A stretch of 41,926 nucleotides of DNA, from positions 83,974 through 125,899 of the forward strand of contig MFTH01000013.1 in the NCBI GenBank assembly GCA_001786765.1. Direction: 5' to 3'. The translations under genes were made by a program, and so were the position numbers. The notes beneath the pieces were generated by a model. It did not search any database. It was not told where the DNA came from and was given only the letters and a program-made list of their open reading frames with translations. Positions within the stretch are counted from its first letter, which is position 1. Every line of letters starts with the position of its first letter. Positions 31,573-38,601 of this stretch are shown piece by piece. The DNA is from Candidatus Nomurabacteria bacterium RIFCSPHIGHO2_01_FULL_37_25. GTDB taxonomy: Bacteria > Patescibacteriota > Minisyncoccia > Phycocordibacterales > UBA9973.

Positions 31573-32368
31573 GTAATTCCAGCCAAATCGGACAATGGTC
31601 CGAACCCATATAGTTTTGTATCGTGCCTGCGTTTTTTATTCTTAGGCCACCTTCGCCATGCTTCGGCGAGCCAAGCATTAATTTTTTGTCAGCAAAAAAA
31701 TAGTCTATACGCCAGCCTACATTCCTAGCTCTAGCTCCTGTTTTCATATCCCAATAAGTATAAATGTCTTTTTTATTCGGATTTAATTCGCGCCAAACAT
31801 CTAGAAAATTATTTTTTATAACTTTAGTAATCCAAGCGCGCTCTATTGGCAAGAAACCGGTGTTTTCTTCATTTGCTTTTGGACGAGCTAGGTCTATAGC
31901 TGTATGGGCAGTATTTATGTCACCACAGAAAATCACATTTTCACCATTTTTCCTTAATTTTAAAATAAATTTTAAAAACGCTTCATAAAATTCTAATTTG
32001 TATTTTAATCTATGCGGACCTTGACCGCCATTTGGATAATAACCATTTATTAATGTGAAGTTTTTGAATTTTGCGCCGACTAATCTGCCTTCATCGTCAA
32101 ATTTTTTTATACCCATACCATAAAAAACTTCCCTCGGTTTTTCTTTGGAATAAATTGCCACTCCACTATAACCCTTTTTTTCTTTTGGATGTGAAAAAAA
32201 GGAATAATAATTTTTCACATTGCGCGCTTCCTCCGGCAATTGTTCTGGCGTGGCTTTTGTTTCCTGCAAGCAAACAATATCCGGCTTGTATTTTTCAAAA
32301 AGCGGACTGAAAAATCCTTGTTTTGCCGTCGCCCGCAGACCGTTTGTGTTCCAAGAAATTATTTTCAC
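31553..32368 (-). CDS. xth: Exodeoxyribonuclease III (AP endonuclease)
   Basis: Class II AP endonuclease and 3'-5' exonuclease of base-excision repair. 271 aa from a GTG start with TATGAT 8 nt upstream. Catalytic signatures are in order: SWNTNGLRA, CLQETKA (metal-binding Glu), NGYYPNGGQG, FCGDINTAH (Asp/Asn), GWRIDYFF and GSDHCPI (the catalytic His). A palindrome-derived segment LGSPKHGEGGLRIKNAG stands just after the DYFF strand, a tolerated surface loop. The last residues NSSQV are read from a recurrent 24-bp motif. The XerC gene ends 28 nt upstream on the same strand. Confidence 0.95.
   Translation of the reverse strand: MKIISWNTNGLRATAKQGFFSPLFEKYKPDIVCLQETKATPEQLPEEARNVKNYYSFFSHPKEKKGYSGVAIYSKEKPREVFYGMGIKKFDDEGRLVGAKFKNFTLINGYYPNGGQGPHRLKYKLEFYEAFLKFILKLRKNGENVIFCGDINTAHTAIDLARPKANEENTGFLPIERAWITKVIKNNFLDVWRELNPNKKDIYTYWDMKTGARARNVGWRIDYFFADKKLMLGSPKHGEGGLRIKNAGTIQNYMGSDHCPIWLELQNSSQV
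31646..31672. repeat. Small palindrome in xth (encodes SPKHGEGG)
   Basis: CTTCGCC-atgc-TTCGGCGAG dyad in frame in xth. It is similar in wording to the SPRRSLGEGW palindrome of uvrD. Confidence 0.65.
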
Positions 32369-32396
32369 GATAAATAATCATAGCATATAAAACTCT

Positions 32397-33332
32397 TCAA
32401 CGAGTTTTATTTTTGCCATGATATTTCTTGTGCACATCTCTAAGGTGTTTATCGGTCACATGAGTATAAATCTGGGTAGTGCCGATATTGGCATGACCGA
32501 GCATGGCTTGGACAGAGCGTATATCTGCGCCGTTTGAAAGGAGGTCAGTGGCGAACATATGACGGATGACGTGTGGAGTCACCTTTTTTGATATACCAGC
32601 TTTTATGGCGTGTTCTTTTACGATACGCTCCACTGATCTTTTATTGAGATGAGTCAAGTCTTCAACTTTTTTATTCCTATCTTTTTGATTAGGTATGGCG
32701 ACGAAAAGCGCTTCACTCATGTCTTTGCGTGTAGCTAAATATTTTTTTACCGCTGTTTTCGCTTCTTCAGAAATAAAAACTACGCGTATTTTGCCACCTT
32801 TGCCACGGATGGAAAGTTCATCTGAATTTAAATCAATATCTCGAGGGAGAGAACATAATTCTGAAACGCGTAAGCCAGTGGAAAATAAAAGCTCAAGAAT
32901 GGCTTTATCCCTTAAGTCTTTGATGTCGGAGTTCTTAGGTGAGGATAAGAGACGACTTAATTCTTCGCCAGTGATGAGGTCAAGGGGGCGTTCGCTTACT
33001 TTTGCCAATTCTATTCTTTCAGCCGGCATAGATTTTACATCTTGTCGCGCCAGATATTTCAAAAATGCTCGAATAGAAATCAGATAATAATTTTGGGTTT
33101 TTCTGGTTAGAGTTTCTCTGCTTGTGGCTCTATGCACACCCGGTTGTCTGTTGAGCCAAAGGCGAAATTCACGAATATTTGCATCATTTATATTTTCTGG
33201 ATTGTCGGTCTTTATAAAATTTAAAAAACGATTAAGATAGTGATCATAATTTTCCACTGTTTTCTGCGACCTGCCTTTCTCTATTTCTATATATTCCAAA
33301 AATTGAGTTTTGAGTTGTTTCAGAGATGCCAT
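32397..33332 (-). CDS. xerC: XerC/XerD-type tyrosine recombinase
   Basis: 311 aa, typical length. The N-terminal SAM-like DNA-binding domain (FLEYIEIEKGRSQKTVENY) is followed by the catalytic domain with the complete R-K-H-R-H-Y set: STGLRVSELCSLP (Arg), GKGGKIR (Lys), TPHVIRHMFATDLL (His, Arg), LGHANIGTTQIYTHV (His and the Tyr nucleophile). It is a good candidate for the chromosome-dimer resolvase; only one is present in the window and no dif site was recognised. A -10 box TAGAAT lies 6 nt before the ATG, so it is leaderless. It probably heads a transcript with xth. Confidence 0.9.
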   Translation of the reverse strand: MASLKQLKTQFLEYIEIEKGRSQKTVENYDHYLNRFLNFIKTDNPENINDANIREFRLWLNRQPGVHRATSRETLTRKTQNYYLISIRAFLKYLARQDVKSMPAERIELAKVSERPLDLITGEELSRLLSSPKNSDIKDLRDKAILELLFSTGLRVSELCSLPRDIDLNSDELSIRGKGGKIRVVFISEEAKTAVKKYLATRKDMSEALFVAIPNQKDRNKKVEDLTHLNKRSVERIVKEHAIKAGISKKVTPHVIRHMFATDLLSNGADIRSVQAMLGHANIGTTQIYTHVTDKHLRDVHKKYHGKNKTR

Positions 33333-33338
33333 GTGTGT

Positions 33339-33344
33339 ATTCTA
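33339..33344 (-). promoter_or_regulatory. -10 box of xerC (leaderless)
   Basis: TAGAAT on the minus strand, 6 nt from the ATG at 33332. Confidence 0.5.
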
Positions 33345-33421
33345 ACATGTCGCACAGCCTTTTATTTATTATGTAGAAATTGTAACTAAAAGGTCGAATA
33401 CAGGAACGGGGTCTAGACAGA

Positions 33422-33450
33422 TTGCATTTTTTGTTACTTTATGCTAGTAT
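33422..33450 (+). promoter_or_regulatory. Promoter of rpsO (leaderless)
   Basis: TTGCAT, 17 nt, TAGTAT preceded by ATGC. The ATG begins 6 nt after the -10 box. Confidence 0.6.
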
Positions 33451-33456
33451 ATAGGT

Positions 33457-33717
33457 ATGTTAGCGACTAAGAAAAAGCAAACAATTATAAAAAAGAGCCA
33501 AATTCACGACAAGGATACAGGTTCCCCTGAGGTGCAAGTAGCTGTTATTTCCGCTTCCATTGATGAATTGGCGAAGCATTTAAAGAAACACAAAAAAGAC
33601 AATCATTCTAGAAGGGGATTAATCAAGATGGTGGCTGACAGACGCACTCATCTAAAATATCTAGAGCGAACAAACAAGACTCGCTACAACGCGCTCATAA
33701 AGAAAATTGATTTGTAA
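33457..33717 (+). CDS. rpsO: 30S ribosomal protein S15
   Basis: 86 aa, normal length. It binds the central domain of 16S rRNA (helices 20-22). Recognisable blocks are TGSPEVQVAVISASIDELA, HLKKHKKDNHSRRGLIKMVA and RRTHLKYLE. In many bacteria rpsO directly precedes pnp. Here a NYN-domain gene and a membrane-protein gene have come between them. The usual S15-binding leader pseudoknot cannot exist because the -10 box is 6 nt from the ATG. Confidence 0.97.
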   Translation: MLATKKKQTIIKKSQIHDKDTGSPEVQVAVISASIDELAKHLKKHKKDNHSRRGLIKMVADRRTHLKYLERTNKTRYNALIKKIDL

Positions 33718-33748
33718 AACTACATCTGCAACACTTTTCAAAAAGTGC

Positions 33749-33754
33749 TATACT
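33749..33754 (+). promoter_or_regulatory. -10 box of the NYN-domain gene (leaderless)
   Basis: TATACT, 6 nt before the ATG at 33761. Just upstream is a hairpin CACTTTT-ca-AAAAGTG (33733-33747) that may end rpsO transcription. Confidence 0.55.
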
Positions 33755-33760
33755 AAATAA

Positions 33761-34270
33761 ATGACAGTTATAAAACACAAAGAACAGAGGGTTGGGGTTT
33801 TTATTGATACTCAAAATCTATACCATAGCGCTCGCAATTTATATAAAATGCGGGTGAATTTCGGCGCAGTTTTGAAAGACGCTGTTTTTGGCAGGAAGCT
33901 TGTGCGAGCTGTAGCCTATGTCATTACCACTGAAGCGCATGATGAAAAGAATTTCTTTGAAGCTCTCACTAAACTTGGAATAGAAACCAAAACAAAAGAC
34001 CTGCAAATCTTTGCAGGTGGAGCAAAAAAAGCTGATTGGGATGTGGGGCTCGCAGTTGATGTTATTAAAATGGCGCCTCGACTTGATTCAGCGGTTATCA
34101 TATCTGGTGATGGCGACTTTATTCCGTTAGTGGAATATTTACAAAGTATTGGTGTGCAAGTGGAAGTAGTTTCATTTGGTAAATCAACTTCTGGAAAACT
34201 TCGCGAAGTGGTGGATGATTTTTTGGATCTTTCCGAGAATCCTAGAAAATATTTGATCGGAGCGAGATAG
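33761..34270 (+). CDS. NYN-domain (LabA/DUF88-like) putative ribonuclease
   Basis: 169 aa. PIN-like NYN domain with the expected acidic set: VGVFIDTQNLYHSAR (Asp, Asn), KKADWDVGLAVDVI (Asp pair) and VIISGDGDFIPLVEYL (SGDGDF). These residues form the metal site of RNA-cleaving NYN proteins. The gene has its own leaderless promoter and the next gene begins 6 nt after its stop. Its position between rpsO and pnp fits an RNA-processing role, though the target is unknown. Confidence 0.85.
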   Translation: MTVIKHKEQRVGVFIDTQNLYHSARNLYKMRVNFGAVLKDAVFGRKLVRAVAYVITTEAHDEKNFFEALTKLGIETKTKDLQIFAGGAKKADWDVGLAVDVIKMAPRLDSAVIISGDGDFIPLVEYLQSIGVQVEVVSFGKSTSGKLREVVDDFLDLSENPRKYLIGAR

Positions 34271-34276
34271 CTATCT

Positions 34277-35131
34277 ATGGAACCCTATTCTGATGAATAT
34301 AGCGAAGTACTCGATATTAAAAAAGTATTTTTTCAAATTCTCAAGAAAAAAATTAAAAACATTATTCTTGGAACTTTTCTATTATTAATTTGGAGTGTTC
34401 TTTGTATTATATTTTTAGTACCAAAAATTACTTCATCGGATTTTGGTTTTTTCCTCATTCTTTTTCCTTGGCTTCTTTTTTTAGGATGGCTTAGCATACT
34501 TTATTCAAAAGTTCGTGAAGCTTTTTGGAAACAGCTTGCTTTAAAATATGGTTGGGAATACACATCTACTAAAAATATATCTCAAGAAAAAGCCCTCTTA
34601 TTTAATATAGGTCATTCTAAATTCGCACCATATGGAATCATAGGTAGCTATAACAATCATCCTTTTCATATCTTTGAATATGAATATACTATCGGAAGTG
34701 GTAAACACAAAACAACGTATTCCTTTACAGTTTTTGAAGTAAAATTTACGGGGACATTTCCACATCTTTATTTAAATTATAAAAGTGATGGATATTCGAA
34801 TATGCCTTCGGTTTTTTCTTCTCTTGCAAAAATTTCTGTTCCATACGAATTTGAAGATAAATTCAAATTATATGCACCGAAAGAATATGAGACAGAAACA
34901 CTTGAAATTTTTACTCCTGACATTTTTGCACTCCTTATTGATTCAAAATGGAATCATGATATGGAATTTGTGGATGGCGAACTCATTATTTATAGAAATG
35001 AAAAGTTTAACAATTTTACAGACCTCGATGGAGAGTTTAATAAGATTAAAAAATTCATTAGTATTCTCTCTCCACGACTAAACAGACTCAAGCTTACTCA
35101 GATTGGAGATATAGCACCTCTGTTGCGTTAG
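34277..35131 (+). CDS. Two-helix membrane protein, DUF3137-like
   Basis: 284 aa. Two adjacent transmembrane helices (IILGTFLLLIWSVLCIIFLV and FFLILFPWLLFLGWLSILYS) lie in the first 80 residues, followed by ~200 residues of soluble, beta-rich cytoplasmic sequence (HPFHIFEYEYTIGSGKHKTT). The plan, a helical hairpin followed by a domain that starts with a KYGWEY-type block, recalls the DUF3137 family, but I am not certain. It is cotranscribed with the NYN gene and ends in a terminator that overlaps its stop codon. Confidence 0.65.
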   Translation: MEPYSDEYSEVLDIKKVFFQILKKKIKNIILGTFLLLIWSVLCIIFLVPKITSSDFGFFLILFPWLLFLGWLSILYSKVREAFWKQLALKYGWEYTSTKNISQEKALLFNIGHSKFAPYGIIGSYNNHPFHIFEYEYTIGSGKHKTTYSFTVFEVKFTGTFPHLYLNYKSDGYSNMPSVFSSLAKISVPYEFEDKFKLYAPKEYETETLEIFTPDIFALLIDSKWNHDMEFVDGELIIYRNEKFNNFTDLDGEFNKIKKFISILSPRLNRLKLTQIGDIAPLLR

Positions 35132-35149
35132 AAACACCTAACATTTTTT
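35127..35149 (+). terminator. Rho-independent terminator after the NYN/membrane-protein operon
   Basis: GTTAG-aaacac-CTAAC followed by ATTTTTTT; the stem begins in the stop codon. The stem is short, so strength is uncertain. Confidence 0.6.
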
Positions 35150-35166
35150 TGAATAACATAAATTAC

Positions 35167-35197
35167 TTGCTTTTCAGCTCAAAAATGCTACTATAAA
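35167..35197 (+). promoter_or_regulatory. Candidate promoter of pnp
   Basis: TTGCTT, 19-nt spacer, TATAAA. The expected start near 35204 gives pnp a leader of about 265 nt, in contrast to the leaderless neighbours. Confidence 0.45.
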
Positions 35198-35203
35198 AAT
35201 TAG

Positions 35204-35344
35204 TTTATTAGTCCCGACGTAAAGTTGGGACCCTGATTTATAAAGCGTCGGGGTTAATCCGTTCGCGTCTAGACATAAAGTAGTGTTTCCCAGAAAAAAA
35301 TATTTGGTGAAACAACACTGTAGTCTGGATACGAACTTAGACAC
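35204..35344 (+). ncRNA. Structured 5' leader of pnp (candidate regulatory RNA)
   Basis: The gene-free gap 35132-35469 holds a highly structured segment. A first hairpin GTCCCGACG...GGGAC (35211-35231) competes with a pairing of CCCGACG to CGTCGGG (35246-35252). A long stem then joins GTTCGCGTCTAGAC (35261-35274) to GTCTGGATACGAAC (35323-35336), with one mismatch and two G-T pairs, and encloses AGTGTT...AACACT. Mutually exclusive pairings are typical of attenuators and ligand-binding leaders. I do not recognise a known riboswitch. A role in pnp control, as PNPase autoregulates in E. coli, is inference. It could also be a small independent RNA. Confidence 0.5.
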
Positions 35345-35454
35345 ATTCATAAAATATAATTTTCTTTCGGTACGGATTTTTTGAAGCTTAAAAAATCCTG
35401 AAGTTCTCGGCTCGCCAGCCTCGAAACCCCTTCAGAAAATTATATTTTATGAAT
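35345..35454. repeat. Two-hairpin palindromic element, copy C (just before pnp)
   Basis: The clearest copy. Two perfectly complementary 21-nt arms (ATTCATAAAATATAATTTTC.. and its complement) are unique to this site. They enclose GGATTTTTTGAAGCTTAAAA(AATCC) as hairpin 1 and TCTCGGCTCGCCAGCCTCGA as hairpin 2, giving a three-way-junction plan. The right arm ends 15 nt before the pnp ATG, so in RNA it would sit at the ribosome entry site. Confidence 0.9.
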
Positions 35455-35469
35455 CTATAAAAAAAATTC

Positions 35470-37608
35470 ATGCAAAAAAAAGAATATAGTGTGGAGATAG
35501 GCGGAAAAAATTTGACTGCTATTTTTACAGATTTAGCAGAGCAAGCTCATGGGTCAGTGATGTTAAAATATGGCGAGACTATAGTGCTCGCAACGGTTTG
35601 TATGTCAAAAGACAAACAAAATGGTCTAGGCTTTTTTAATTTAACAGTAGATTATGTAGAGAAATTTTATGCAACTGGAAAAATTCTAGGCTCTCGTTTT
35701 ATGAGAAGAGAAGGCAAGCCGTCAGAAGACGCGATACTCGCAAGTCGGGTGATTGACAGGACTCTTCGTCCGCTTTTTGACCAATCAATTCGTCATGCCG
35801 TGCAAGTTATCGTGACGGTTATTTCGGTTGACGATAATGACCCTGTTATTTTAGCAGTTAATGCTGCTTCGCTAGCTCTCGCAGTTTCAAATATTCCTTG
35901 GAACGGACCTATCGGTTGTGTGCGTATTGGTAAATATAATGATGAAAATTTAAAAATAAACCTTGCAAAACTACGTGACGAAGACTCTCTAAATGGGAAC
36001 CTTACAGGTGAAATGCAATATAAATTTGACCTGACCGTTTGTGGGAAAAATGGAAATATAAATATGATTGAAGCCTCTGCGCGCGAAGTTTCAGAAAAAG
36101 AACTGGAAAAAGCCTTAGAAGAGGCAAGTAAAGAAATAACCAAATTAGAAAATTTTCAAAAAAATATCGTAAAAGAAATCGGCAAAGAAAAAAGAGTTAT
36201 AGAAAAAGAAGAAATAGATTCTCAATCTGTAAAATTGTTTAATGAAAATATTTTGCCAAAGATGCCTCCTGCTATTTTTTCTGGAGCAGGGAAAGAAAAA
36301 ATAGATGAATTACACAATGTTTGGAATAAAATGGTTGCTGATAATTTTCCAGACAGGGAAGATTTTGCGCTAGAAGATAATTTATTTGATGACACAGAAA
36401 ACGATATCTTGCACCAAAAAGCGATTCAAGAAAATAAAAGAGCTGACGGCAGAGGGATGGATGAACTTCGTGATATTTATGCGCAAGCAGGAGGCGTCTC
36501 GGCAGTTTTACATGGTTCAGGAATTTTTTATCGTGGAGGAACACACGTCCTTTCAGTTCTTACACTGGGTGGTCCAGAAGATAGACATTCTATTGACGGC
36601 ATGCAGACAAAACTTGAAAAAAGATTTATGCATCATTACAATTTTCCACCTTATTCATCTGGAGAAACAGGACGAGCGGGATTTACAAATCGTCGAGAAG
36701 TTGGGCATGGCGCGTTAGCTGAAAAAGCGTTGGCTATGGTTTTACCACCTCTTTCCGAATTTCCATATACTATTCGTGTAGTTTCTGAATCAATGGCTTC
36801 AAATGGTTCTACTTCTCAAGCATCAATCTGCGCTTCCACTCTCGCGCTCATGGATGGTGGCGTGCCGATTTTAGCGCCTGTCGCAGGTATAGCTATGGGG
36901 CTTATGCATGAGACTGATGAAAAATATAAGATTTTAACTGACATTCAAGGACCAGAGGACCATCATGGAGATATGGATTTTAAGGTTGCTGGGACAAGGA
37001 AAGGTGTTACCGCTATACAATTAGACGTAAAAGTAGAAGGGGTGCCAATAAAAATATTAGGTGAAGCGATGGAGCAGGCAAAAAATGCCAGGATAATTAT
37101 TTTAGATAAAATTCAAAAAGAAATTAAGGCTCCACGCAAAGAGATATCTCCGAACGCTCCAAAGATACTTATTATTAAAATTAATACAGATATGATTGGC
37201 ATGGTTATAGGCGGTGGAGGCAAGACCATCAAGGAAATAAAAGAAAAAACTGGAGCGGAAATAACCATTGAGGATGATGGAACAGTTTATTTTACTGGCA
37301 AAGGCGATGGAGCAGAAAAAGCCAAGTCTATAGTTTTGGAAATGACGCATGAATATACAGTAGGAGAGGTCTTAAAAGGTGAGGTTGTAAAAATCGCTGA
37401 TTTTGGAGCTTTTGTCAAGTTGAATTCTTTTACCGATGGAATGGTGCATATCTCAGAGCTTGCGCCATTTCGCGTAGAGAGAGTTAGCGATATAATAAAG
37501 GAAGGTATGATTGTGCCAGTGAAAGTCATATCTATAGATAGAGAAAAAAGCAGGATTGGTCTGTCTATTCGTGAAGCTGATAAATATTTCTTCAATGGAT
37601 CCCGTTAG
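35470..37608 (+). CDS. pnp: Polyribonucleotide nucleotidyltransferase (PNPase)
   Basis: Phosphorolytic 3'-5' exoribonuclease of mRNA decay, 712 aa, usual length. Domains: RNase PH 1 (residues ~1-215, with GSRFMRREGKPSEDAILASR), a helical linker, RNase PH 2 (~315-545, with RADGRGMDELRDI, HGDMDFKVAGTRKGVTAIQ), KH (~558-615, MIGMVIGGGGKTIKEIKEKT) and S1 (~620-700, GEVVKIADFGAFVKLNSFTD). The KH loop is GGGGK where GPGGK is common. The stop TAG and the last residues (GSR) are read from the start of palindromic element copy 2, so the original C-terminus was probably altered by its arrival. A long structured leader precedes it. Confidence 0.96.
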   Translation: MQKKEYSVEIGGKNLTAIFTDLAEQAHGSVMLKYGETIVLATVCMSKDKQNGLGFFNLTVDYVEKFYATGKILGSRFMRREGKPSEDAILASRVIDRTLRPLFDQSIRHAVQVIVTVISVDDNDPVILAVNAASLALAVSNIPWNGPIGCVRIGKYNDENLKINLAKLRDEDSLNGNLTGEMQYKFDLTVCGKNGNINMIEASAREVSEKELEKALEEASKEITKLENFQKNIVKEIGKEKRVIEKEEIDSQSVKLFNENILPKMPPAIFSGAGKEKIDELHNVWNKMVADNFPDREDFALEDNLFDDTENDILHQKAIQENKRADGRGMDELRDIYAQAGGVSAVLHGSGIFYRGGTHVLSVLTLGGPEDRHSIDGMQTKLEKRFMHHYNFPPYSSGETGRAGFTNRREVGHGALAEKALAMVLPPLSEFPYTIRVVSESMASNGSTSQASICASTLALMDGGVPILAPVAGIAMGLMHETDEKYKILTDIQGPEDHHGDMDFKVAGTRKGVTAIQLDVKVEGVPIKILGEAMEQAKNARIIILDKIQKEIKAPRKEISPNAPKILIIKINTDMIGMVIGGGGKTIKEIKEKTGAEITIEDDGTVYFTGKGDGAEKAKSIVLEMTHEYTVGEVLKGEVVKIADFGAFVKLNSFTDGMVHISELAPFRVERVSDIIKEGMIVPVKVISIDREKSRIGLSIREADKYFFNGSR

Positions 37609-37676
37609 AAATAGGAAGCTGGAGATTTCCGTCAAACTAACAGGGTTCTTGTATTAGTATTAATTTCTAACGGGAT
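37599..37676. repeat. ATCCCGTTAG palindromic element, copy 2
   Basis: A 78-bp element with 14-bp perfect inverted termini (ATCCCGTTAGAAAT / ATTTCTAACGGGAT). It shares AGGAA...GATTTCCGT with copy 1 at 2288-2411. Its left end supplies the pnp stop and its right end supplies the first two bases of the next gene's ATG. Confidence 0.88.
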
Positions 37677-38598
37677 GGAAAAAAATAGTGAAAAAATATT
37701 TGTTCGTAATGTTTCTCCAGTAGCCCGCAATAGATATGGTATTTCTGGCGAGCAAAGTGAAACAGACGGGAAAAATAAAATTATTGAAACTTATGCCGAA
37801 GATATGGCGAAGGTGCTTGAAGATGACAAAAGCGGGTTAATAAAAAAAATAATTCATGAAGAAGAAGAACACGAAATAGAGAAAAAGAATTTATCTCCCG
37901 AGTCAACAAAAAATAAACTTTTTATGCTGATAGGCGCATTATTTATTATATTTAGTTTTTCTACTTTGTTTTATCTTATATTTATGAGAGATGTCGCCAC
38001 TGTTTCTGTAGAAAAACAATTTAGGCCTCTGATTTTTCATGACACAAGTATTTTTATTGAAGTAAAAGATTTTAAAAAAGAAGAAATAGCTCAAGCCGTT
38101 TCAAATAAAGTAAATACAACGAAAGTTAAAAATAAAGGAGTAGAGGGGATTTATCTTACTTCTGATAAAAAAGTTATAGGCTTCACGAAGTTTATAGAAC
38201 TTATTAAAGGTAATTTTATTTTAAATGATATTGATCTCGTGGATGATAATTTTTTACTTGGTGTTGTAAATGGCGCAACGAAGGACTTTTTTATATTACT
38301 CAAGGCGCGCTCTATGGCTGATATTTTTGGCCCTTTGCGCGCTTGGGAAAACAAAATGTTTTTTGATTTCTATGGATTTTTTGGAAAAGAGATTTCCCCT
38401 GAAACAAAAGATCTCTTGACTGCAAATTTTGAAGACGGTGTTGTGGAAAATAAAAATGCGCGCATTCTTTACGATGAAGACAGAAAAATAGTAATGATGT
38501 ATATTTTTGCGAACGATACTTCGGTTATTATCACTAATACTGAAAATGCCGCGCAAGAGATAATGCTTCGTCTGGCTTCTAGCGGAGTAAAAAAATAA
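37675..38598 (+). CDS. Single-pass membrane hypothetical protein
   Basis: 307 aa. An ~80-residue charged cytoplasmic N-terminus, one transmembrane helix at ~83-105 (LFMLIGALFIIFSFSTLFYL) and ~200 external residues with alternating strands and helices. No catalytic motif or cysteines stand out. The predicted topology is N-in. The start codon comes from the end of the ATCCCGTTAG element directly downstream of pnp, with no Shine-Dalgarno. It is convergent with metK, with only 3 bp between stops. It looks like a CPR envelope protein of unknown role. Confidence 0.65.
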   Translation: MEKNSEKIFVRNVSPVARNRYGISGEQSETDGKNKIIETYAEDMAKVLEDDKSGLIKKIIHEEEEHEIEKKNLSPESTKNKLFMLIGALFIIFSFSTLFYLIFMRDVATVSVEKQFRPLIFHDTSIFIEVKDFKKEEIAQAVSNKVNTTKVKNKGVEGIYLTSDKKVIGFTKFIELIKGNFILNDIDLVDDNFLLGVVNGATKDFFILLKARSMADIFGPLRAWENKMFFDFYGFFGKEISPETKDLLTANFEDGVVENKNARILYDEDRKIVMMYIFANDTSVIITNTENAAQEIMLRLASSGVKK

Positions 38599-38601
38599 AT
38601 A

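Noticed and set aside
33333-33456. dif site near xerC
   Set aside because: I looked for two 11-bp half-sites around a 6-bp centre and saw no convincing match.
35211-35344. tmRNA or RNase P RNA
   Set aside because: No tRNA-like acceptor with a tag ORF and no P-RNA core motifs; the region fits better as a leader of pnp.
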